DNA from: Ligustrum vulgare
Taxonomy: Eukaryota; Streptophyta; Magnoliopsida; Lamiales; Oleaceae
Direction: 5' to 3'
Assembly: GCA_963555705.1 (NCBI GenBank)
Contig: OY743187.1
Span: 14,212,133-14,276,132 of the forward strand
Length of the DNA stretch: 64,000 nt
Of the stretch, positions 56,162-64,000 are shown piece after piece (position 1 is the stretch's first letter; each line of letters starts with the position of its first letter). A program made the translations under genes and the position numbers. Below the pieces are notes generated by a model, which was not told the DNA's origin, made no database searches, and saw nothing but the letters and a program-made list of their open reading frames with translations.

Positions 56162-56404
56162 CTAAATAAAAATTGGGTAATCAGGTATTTGCCCCTCCTC
56201 TGGTGGGTTTTCAAACGAGAATAGAGAGTCACCGTTGCTTTGAGTACAACACCCCTCTGGTATGAGAGTTTCCGCTAACATTTTGTACTGACTCTCCCTT
56301 ATCTTGTGTAACAGAGAGCCCGTGTAGCAATTCGACCATATGACGAAGGACGCCAACAACACTGCGAAGACAACAGCGATTCTGGACTCAAAACGGAGGT
56401 CCAA
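56162..56404 (-). CDS. Hypothetical 80-residue protein with one membrane segment
   Basis: It opens MDLRFESR, then has a hydrophobic helix (VVFAVLLASFVIW, about 11-24), then a polar tail with two adjacent Cys (GCCTQSN). The composition is protein-like, yet I know no family, and no splice partners or promoter are evident. It may be a chance ORF or the first exon of something broken. Confidence 0.25.
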   Translation of the reverse strand: MDLRFESRIAVVFAVLLASFVIWSNCYTGSLLHKIRESQYKMLAETLIPEGCCTQSNGDSLFSFENPPEEGQIPDYPIFI

Positions 56405-56707
56405 TTGAGTGAATAAGAGTTGACCTTTTTAGAGCATTCTATTTGAATATATTTTTCTTTCTTCCTTTATATTTGTTGTTGTTTTAGTATTTTTTTTTTG
56501 TCAAATATATGTTGAATAAACTGGTAAGGACTCAAATTAAGTACTTTTAATATTGAATTGCAAGTAGGTGGCAGTTACTTAGATGAAAGTATATATGAAC
56601 AGATTGATTCTGGTGATTTAACATGATATGCATAAATGCAAAACTTCAAAAGGATATACTATTTAATTCTCTGATTTATGTAAATTGATTGTGCAGTTGA
56701 TTGGATT

Positions 56708-56709
<2 letters not shown>

Positions 56710-56743
<34 letters not shown>
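56710..56743 (+). repeat. (GT)n microsatellite
   Basis: About 17 GT units. Confidence 0.9.
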
Positions 56744-56745
<2 letters not shown>

Positions 56746-56912
56746 ATTTAAGCATTTTCTTTTGTTCCATGCTTATGTTTCTTAGGTTTCGGCTGTAAAA
56801 GAAACTTCAACGATTTGACTGTGATCTAAGTCTCATTTTCTTTCAAAACTTTGACTTTGATCTAATTCTCATTTTCTTGCAAAAACTTTAATTATTTTAG
56901 AGATCGAAAATC

Positions 56913-57191
56913 TTGCTAAAAATTCATTGCAAGAATGAGTCGGGGAAAATAACTGCTATCTATCGGATCTTTTCTAAGAAGTTAGGTAGGTGGTTGAGTC
57001 GAAGCGTAGAAGGAGAACAAGACTCACAAAAGATCGACAATAATCATGATGAGAACGGTGATGATAATGATGAGAGTAAAATGAATACTAATGAAGAAGA
57101 ACCCAAGACATGGAATTTGAGACTTCGAAAACCAAGGTCCTTCTATGCAATGCTGATGTTGATGCCGGTGTTGGTGCTGGTGCTACAACAG
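56913..57191 (+). pseudogene. Possible DUF1639-like gene fragment
   Basis: The frame reads an Asp/Asn-rich acidic stretch, then EEEPKTWNLRLRKP, then drifts into MLMLMPVLVLVL. Plant DUF1639 proteins carry TWNLRPRK-type motifs (from memory), usually followed by Gly/Ala-rich sequence. The +1 frame here does give DVDAGVGAGATTG, suggesting a frameshift. A GTAAAT donor follows at 57192. The expected C-terminal KEEIEEDI-like block was not found downstream. Confidence 0.3.
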
Positions 57192-58299
57192 GTAAATTCT
57201 CCTCACCGTTGCTTCTATTATTTCTCCGGTCAACTCAGTATGCTTTTTACTGTCTCATTAGTTTAATTATGGTGTTGAGATGGAAAGAACTGGGAACTTA
57301 CATTTGTTGATTTTTTTTTTTAGTTGTAGAGTCAGGCAAATAGGATTTGTATGCAAAATCTAGCAGTTCTCTATTTCTGGCTGATAAATGCCAGTACATT
57401 GACTTCGTTTAAAATGATGAGTTAATTGCAGGAAATTGAGAAATTCTACCAAAATAGAGTTAAATTGTTTATATTAGCTTAATAGATGCACAAACTATAT
57501 TGATATGTGATACGACCCAACTCTCTTTTGTTGGCCATCAGGCCATAGATTTAGTGCCTAGGGTATACTCTTGTAATGTGAGCTTGATTAGAAACTGAAT
57601 CATCAGCACCGTCTTCTTGATTAGTATTGATATACATGGCATCAAGAATTATTTATATCTTGAAAAGATTCTGTTTCATCCAATTTCATATTCGTTAGCT
57701 ATACTAGGACTCATTACTGTTGGCCTAACTCTCCTTTTTCACATTTCTTCATAGTTGCTTCCAATCCCAAATCATGGAGAGTTGTGGTAGGTTGATAGTT
57801 AGTGAAAGATTTTCCCTGTTTGGTTTTGACAAAAATCAATTTTTTAGTAAATTTTTATATAAAAGTTGATGAATCTTAGTCAAATTTTATGACTTGAATT
57901 CTTATGAACAATTATTTTTGTCTTGCATTTTCTCCAAACAAAGTTTATGCATAGAACTTTTGCTTCAGCAAGAAACATTTTTAGAAAAGGCAAGAATATA
58001 GTGAATAACAATCTGCTGACTTTCAGTTCAAATTAGGCAGTATCAAAGTTAGATCATGGATGATTTCAACATTTTCTGAGCTTAAATTTAGGGCAGTTAC
58101 CTCGAGGCTATTTCTTCTTCACTCCCTCCCTAAAATTACTCTCCAATTCTTCAATGTCTCCCTCCATCTATCAAAGAGGAATTTCGGGTGGTGTGACGCA
58201 TTTGTTGATAGACTCCTCGTGATGCGAACCCCTTCGGTATATGGACCGAAAATTTTCACAATCAATTTTGTATCAACCCAAGAAAGCTAAAAATGGTAA
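57192..58299. other. Gene-free interval before the gypsy element
   Basis: Moderately AT-rich. 57480-57800 could be the 3' part of the broken gene at 56913, but no motif is recognised. About 57815-57880 resembles the AAAATCAATTTTTTAGTAAAT MITE words seen at 50.6 kb. Confidence 0.35.
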
Positions 58300-58732
58300 A
58301 AATGGATAATCTTGACCCAAGTTTAACCCAACCAAAATTCTAAGGAAGATGAACCCTAGCCCAGTGGAGAGATTAAGACAAATACCAAGATATTGTGGAA
58401 TAAACAACAACAAATACTCAAGATAGATTCTCAATATATAAGTTGAAGAAGTTTTCAAGAATAGTTACAAGTAAAGAAAGGGATTTACCTCTCTAAAAGC
58501 TCTCCAATGGAGTGTTCTTCATGTTCCAAAACTAAGCTAGGGTTTTAGACATTTACAATATGTATACAAAAGTTGAAAACAAAAAGTTTGAGAAATTGCA
58601 CAAAAAACCTCGCTTTTTAATTCGGAAACTTTCGGTCGACCGAACTAGTCGATCGAAACTATTTCGGTCGAACACCTGATCGATCAAAATGACATTTTCG
58701 ATCGTACAAAGCTCATCCGAACTCGACTGAGG
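58300..58732 (-). repeat. Probable 3' LTR region of the gypsy element
   Basis: On the minus strand it follows the pol stop and contains the palindrome array, then AAACCCTAGCTTAG, TATATATTGAG and GGGTTGGGTTAAACTTGGGTC. The 5' LTR lies outside the window, so the ends cannot be fixed by comparison. Confidence 0.45.
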
Positions 58733-58790
58733 CTACCTCCAAAATCTCTGCAGAGTTTCGGTCGATCGGAGTGACTTTCGGTCGACCGAA
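58631..58790. repeat. Array of TTCGGTCGACCGAA-type palindromes
   Basis: Full palindromes at 58631-58644 and 58777-58790. Variants lie near 58644 (AGTCGATCGAA), 58663 (TTCGGTCGAACACC), 58675 (TGATCGATCA), 58694 (TTTCGATCGTAC) and 58757 (TTCGGTCGATCGGA). It overlaps the 3' end of the pol frame. Confidence 0.8.
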
Positions 58791-61609
58791 ATGTCCTGAA
58801 CTTCCAAAATTAAGCAATTGACCTCAATCTTGCTCTCTTCCATGTGGACTTGATTTCGGAACTTGAAAATGAGTCCTGCCATCGACTCTTGGAGCTTTTT
58901 GGCCTTGGATCTTGTCATAGGCCTCACCGGTATTCTTATCGATGGTTAACTTGTTTGACTTTGACTTAGTTGACTCCCTTGATTCTCATCATCCCCTCCC
59001 TCTTGAAAATGATTCGACCTCGAATCTTCACCTACATCAAAAGGGGATAAGTCAGAAACATTAAAAGAAACCGATGCATTGTACTCACCTGGAAGGTCAA
59101 GCTTGTAAGCATTGTCATTAATCTTCTCGATGATTTGAAAGGGTCCATCACCACGTGGTTGCAATTTTGATTTTCTTTGATTCGGGAACCGTTCCTTCCT
59201 CAAATGTAACCATACCCAATCACCGACCTCGAATGACAATCGCTTTCTACCTTTGTTGGCACTGGAGGTATATTGTTCATTCTTCTTCTCGATTTGGAGT
59301 TTGACCTTCTCGTGGAGAGATTTAACTAACTCCCCATTTCTCTTCCCATCTAAACTACATCTTTCATCAATAGGAAACGGAATCAAATCCAAATGAGTTA
59401 GAGGGTTAAAACCATAAACAATCTCGAATTGAGAAAAAGAAGTAGTAGAATGAACACTTTGATTATATGCAAATTCAACAAAAGGTAAACAATCTTCCCA
59501 ATTCTTTAGGTTACCCTTAAGGATAGCGCGAAGAAGTTGGGTTAATGTTCTATTAACCACTTCGGTTTGGCCATCGGTTTTGGGGTAACATGTCGTGGAA
59601 AATAAAAGTTTAGTTCTCAATTTTCCCCACAAAACCTTCCAAAAGTGGCTAAGAAATTTGACATCTCTATCCGACACAATGCTCCTAAGAATCCCGTGGA
59701 GTCTTACTACTTCCTTAAAGAATAGGTCGGATATGTGAGTGGCATCATCGGTTTTATGACAAGTAAGGAAGTGTGCCATTTTACTAAATCGGTCAACTAT
59801 CACAAAAATGGAATCGCTTTCCTTCTTAGACCTAGGTAGACCTAAGATAAAATCCATAGAAATGTCGGTCCACGTTTCACTAGGAACGGGTAGGCGCGTA
59901 TATAATCCATGTGGTTCTACCTTGGACTTGGCCTTCCCACAAGTTATACACCTAGAACAAATTCTCCCAACGTCTCTCCTCATTTTAGGCCAAAAAAAAA
60001 TGTTCTTGCAAGATTTTCAAGGTCCTCCTCACCCTAAAGTGACCCATCAATCCCCCTCCATGGACATCCCTTACCATCAACTCCCTCAATGAGCAATTTG
60101 GCACACAAAGTTTACCTTCACGAAATAAAAACCCCTCATGCCTATAATATTTATCAAATGCAACCCTCTCACATGACACAAATATACTAGCAAAATTCGC
60201 ATCATGTGCATACAAGTCCTTAATACTCTCAAAACCCAACAACTTAGCACTCAAGGTAGTAATAAGAGCATACCTTCGAGAAAGGACATCGGCTACCACA
60301 TTCTCCTTACCTTGTTTGTATTTGATAACATAGAGAAAAGTTTTCACGTACTCCACCCATTTGACATGCCTCTTGCTCAACTTTCCTTACCCCTTCAAGT
60401 GCTTCAACGATTCATGATTGGTGTGGATGATGAACTCCCTAGGCCACAAATAGTGGTGCCACGTCTCTAATGCTCTCACCAACGCATAGAGCTCCTTGTC
60501 ATAGATGGGGTAGTTCAAAACGGCTCCATTGAGCTTCTCACTAAAGTAGGCAACCAACCTTTTTCCTGCATCAAAATTGCTCCAATACATGTACCTGACG
60601 TATCACACTCGATCTCAAAAGTTTTGTCAAAGTTAGGCAAAGATAAAATCGGGGCGGTGCACACTTTGTTCTTTATTTCATTAAATGCATTTTCTTGTGC
60701 TTCCTCCCATTTAAACCCAACATGCTTTTTGATAACCTCGGTAAGTGGTGAAGCCAGTGTGATAAAATCCTTGACAAAACGACGGTAAAAACTAGCTAAC
60801 CCATGAAAGCTTCTTACCTCGGTGACACTTGTGGGAGTGGGCAATTCCTTAATGACTTTGATCTTCTCCTCATTGACCTCTATCCCCTTAGTACTAACTA
60901 CAAATCCAAGAAAGACAACACTCTCCATGCAAAAATTACACTTTTTGAGGTTAGCATACAATTTTTCTTCTTTTAAAACCAAAAGTACACTTCTCAAGTG
61001 CTCGATATGTTCATTCAAATTCTTGCTATAAATCAAAATATCATTGAAGTAAACTACCACAAATTTCTCAATGAATGCACGCAAAACATAGTTCATTAAT
61101 TTCATAAAAGTGCTTGGTGCATTAGTGAGACCGAAGGGCATAACCAACCACTCATATAAACCATATTTAGTTTTAAAAGCAGTTTTCCATTCATCCCCTT
61201 CTCTCATCCTAATTTGGTGGTATCCACTCTTCAAATCAATTTTGCTAAAAATGCAAGAACCATGCAATTCATCTAGCATATCATCTAACCTAGGAATGGG
61301 GTGTCGATACTTTACCGTTATGTTGTTAATGGCTCGGCAATTGGCGCACATTCTAAAAATTCCATCATTCTTGGGCACTAGTAGCACGAGAACGGCACAA
61401 GGACTCATGCTCTCACGAACATATCCTTTGCTCATCAACTCCTCGACTTGTTTTTGGAGTTCCTTAGTCTCTTTCGGATTGCTTTGGTATGCCGATCTAT
61501 TTGGAACGACGGCTCCGGGAATGAAATCAATTTGGTGTTCGATGCCCCTAATGGGTGGAAGTCCGCTAGGCATCTCCTCCTGGAAGACATCTTCAAACTC
61601 CTGCAACAA
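58733..61609 (-). pseudogene. Ty3/gypsy pol: RT, RNase H, integrase (decayed)
   Basis: Minus-strand order: RT (from 61609, with [13 protein letters not shown] and [12 protein letters not shown]); RNase H start ([14 protein letters not shown]); RNase H end with [12 protein letters not shown]; zinc-binding and core integrase ([13 protein letters not shown]; catalytic region with SMDFI, SDRD and GQTEVVN); and a C-terminal MTRSKAKK tail. The RT catalytic motif reads YFND instead of YFDD. Frames break near 60560, 60387 (TAA) and 59984 (length change in a run of T/A). No chromodomain is seen. Inactive. Confidence 0.88.
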
Positions 61610-62338
61610 AGAAATAACTAAAGTGGGGAGGGAAGTGTGAGGTTAATCAAGTGTAAGGATAGACTCCTTATACACCATCAAAAGAATGGAATGACTTTCT
61701 TTTAATACTCTCTCCACATCACCTTTACTAGTATAAAAATTCATTTTTTTTTCAACATCTTTTGCCCTCTTTCTTTTTTCTTTCACCCCCTCATTTTTTT
61801 CACTATTTTTCTCCCCTTTTTTTCACTTTCTTTTTGTACCCCACTCAACTCCATCTTTTTTTTTTCTTCTTTCTTTTTCCTCCTCCTCCTCCTCCCTCTT
61901 GAGTTTCAATTGGTCTTTATAAACTTCTTTCGGACTCAAAGGTAGGAGTGTTACGGGCTTCCCATTCATTTGGAAGCTATGCCTATTTTTCCTACCATCA
62001 TGCAATACTCTCCTATCATATTGTCATGGCCTACCCAATAATATATGTATAGCTTGTATGGGAACCACATAACAAAGTACTTGATCTTCATATGTCCCAA
62101 TGTTGAAAGTAAGTAGTACTTGCTTGCTTACCTTCAACTCACCATAATCACTCAACCATTGTAACTTTTAAGGACTAGGATGTGGCATTAAATGTAATAC
62201 CAACCTCTCTACCATACTAGTACTAGTTACATTGGTGCAACTTTCCCCATCAATGATGAGACTACACGCTTTGTCCCTCACAAGATACCTAGTGTGGAAA
62301 ATATTCTCCCTTTGCTTAGTCGCCTCATCCACCTTGGT
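61610..62338 (-). pseudogene. Gypsy gag-pol linker/protease region, decayed
   Basis: LLGRP, then a TGA stop where Trp is usual, then QYDRRVLHDGRKN, VTLLPLSPKEVYKDQ and a Glu/Lys tract (long pyrimidine run on the plus strand, 61740-61895). The first part suits the end of the protease fold. The catalytic DSG/DTG is not visible. Confidence 0.6.
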
Positions 62339-63656
62339 TTAGGTGTTGAGAGATCTAATGGTGACTAAAGACTTGGGCGGACTAACAACTCCCTCCACCT
62401 CTTCTTCCTCACCATCACTATCTCCTCCACATTGCACTCTCTCTTCGTCCTCTTCATCTTCCGAGTACCACTCCCCATTTTTAATAAATATCACCATATT
62501 ATTAGGGAACTCTCGAGAATAATGCCTCCGTCCTATACATTTGAAGTATTCAATATCCCGACTCCTAGAAGCGGTAGGAACAACCTTTGGTTTATCCTTG
62601 ACGAAACCAACTTCCTTCCCCTTGGAGGTTTCAATATTGTCTTTAAGTGGTATTTTATCAACATTTTCACTCCCCCACTTAGGCTTCCAATTGGAACTAG
62701 GACCCCTCAAAAAATTTTCTTGTCCCTTCTTTTTCAATTGAGCCTCCACTTTAATAGTCATGTGCACCAACTCCTTCATTTCCACATAATGGTGTAATTC
62801 CACCACATTGGCTATCTCCCTATTCAATCCACTCATAAATCGAGCCATGGTGGCTTCTCTATCCTCCTCTATATTAGCCCATCAAGACATTTTCTAACTC
62901 CTTGTAATAATCTTCAACCCCCTTATTGCCTTGAGTAAGAGTTTGTAGTCTAAGATAGAGCCTCCTATAGTAGTGACTTGGTATAAATCTTTTCCTCATA
63001 AGACTTTTCAATTCATCCCAAGTATCCACACTATCCTCTAGATTCCTTCTCCTAGTGAGCAATAAATTATCCCACCAAGCTAAGGCATAGTCGGTAAACT
63101 CCACCACCGCTAACTTAACCTTTTTATCCTCGGAGTACCTATGACATTCAAAAATCAATTCCATTTTTCTTTCCCATTCTAAGTAGGCATCCGGATCACT
63201 CTTACTATGGAAAGAAGGAATTTTCATCTTTATACTTCCAATGTTACCATTCACTCCATCCCTACCCCTAGGGTTCCTCCCATGACCTCAACCAAATCCC
63301 CTCACATTCCTACCTCCTCTATTCCTACCCATGTTCCAATTTTGGTCACTACCCCCTTCACTCTCCAATTCATCATCATCAGCATCATCATCCTCATACC
63401 CATCTCTAGGCCTTCTCCTATCACCCCTCCTAACATTATCATCCCTTGGGGGTGGAACTTCCCTCCTAGTCTCCAACATTGCTAATCTCCCCTCCAATCT
63501 TCCCCCCATATCCGTCATGGTAACCGTGAGAGCTTGTATCATATCCCTCAACTCTTGAGTTTGTGCATTAGAATATTGTCCACTTGAAGTATGTGTATTA
63601 GCCATTGAGTGTAAGTGTGCAAGTGTCCTCACAACATATTTTTGCTCATGTTTCAC
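62339..63656 (-). pseudogene. Ty3/gypsy gag, decayed
   Basis: From 63656: Met-rich start with TQELRDMIQALT coiled coil, an Arg/Asp-rich hinge (RRGDRRRPRDGYEDDD), then the capsid core (DPDAYLEWERKMELIFE, ALAWWDNL, LKSLMRKRFIPSHYYRRL). The core is broken near 63280 and 62870 by stops or frameshifts. It continues with FMSGLNREIANVVEL. The zinc knuckle is degenerate: CIGRRHYSREFPN lacks the first and last Cys. Confidence 0.85.
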
Positions 63657-64000
63657 TCAATAAGGCTTTTTCCCTCTAATGAGCTCACCACTCTTGCCTT
63701 TTACCACTCCTCACTTTCTTACCCAAACTCTCCAAAGAACGTAATTCAACTAAATTGAGAATTCAATTCTTGTGTAGTACAAATTTTACAAACAACAAAG
63801 GAAGCAAAGGAAGGATTGACACAATAGTAAGTAGAATTTAGTTGCTTGCTATTATACAAGAAAGTAAGGAATTGAACTTGATCAACAAGATTTTCAAGGG
63901 TATAGTCACAATAAGCTTTATGTAAGACAGAAGGAATTCAACTAGGAATGTGTTTTTTAAATGAAAAGTAGGATTCAATATGAAAACACTCTTTGAAACA
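63657..64000 (-). other. Gypsy 5' untranslated region, element continues past window
   Basis: Upstream of gag on the minus strand. No primer-binding site or LTR end could be recognised, so the 5' LTR must start close to or beyond position 64000. Confidence 0.4.

Noticed and set aside
58733..58927. Separate small gene with MTRSKAKK
   Set aside because: This motif is the usual C-terminal tail of gypsy pol and is in position for it.

Overview
This looks like about 64 kb of nuclear DNA from a eudicot plant. Genes are split by AT-rich GT-AG introns, intergenic DNA is very AT-rich, and the recognisable genes are plant-type: a class II KNOX homeobox gene, a PLATZ factor, a DUF1677 protein and two RING-H2 proteins. 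I cannot name the species. Most of the window is transposon debris, and much of it is resolvable from terminal repeats and target-site duplications.

Layout. 1-3265: intergenic DNA with small MITEs. 3266-6203 (+): KNAT3/4/5-type KNOX II gene, six exons, including a tiny last exon. 6204-14460: inverted MITE pair, a broken BSD-domain gene fragment, and a 3.5-kb region (about 10.9-14.4 kb) in which arrays of GTGACA/TGTCAC hairpins flank a protein phosphatase 2C exon fragment (a candidate gene-capturing transposon). 14465-16960: Ty1/copia remnant carrying a non-autonomous hAT. 20313-23857 (+): small RING-H2 gene with a 2.9-kb repeat-filled intron. 25010-25483 (+): DUF1677 gene. 26209-31563 (-): six-exon, 540-residue RING-H2 ubiquitin ligase with an N-myristoylation-type start. 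32946-39163: decayed copia element interrupted by a 996-bp solo LTR and an 833-bp hAT, both with intact target-site duplications. 39180-51370: duplicated exon-like fragments, two foldback hairpins, MITEs and SINEs. 51865-53511 (+): four-exon PLATZ gene whose first coding exon is only the ATG. 53.8-57.3 kb: MITEs, a CACTA-like remnant and two weak coding fragments. 58.3-64 kb (-): decayed Ty3/gypsy element running off the right edge.

The five intact genes show no common pathway. They encode two transcription factors, two probable E3 ligases and one protein of unknown function.

The most unusual pattern is in the retrotransposons. Three different LTR regions each hold an array of short CpG-rich palindromes in otherwise AT-rich DNA: GCGATCGC (14.48-14.6 kb), TTACGGCCGTAA (33.87-34.13 kb) and TTCGGTCGACCGAA (58.63-58.79 kb). 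In the solo LTR many sites are spaced about 21 bp apart, two helical turns. Several sites differ from consensus by C-to-T or G-to-A changes within CpG. I propose these as clustered binding sites; this is inference and needs element-family comparison. All exon structures were deduced by eye from splice signals, reading phase and remembered family conservation; no search or alignment was run.
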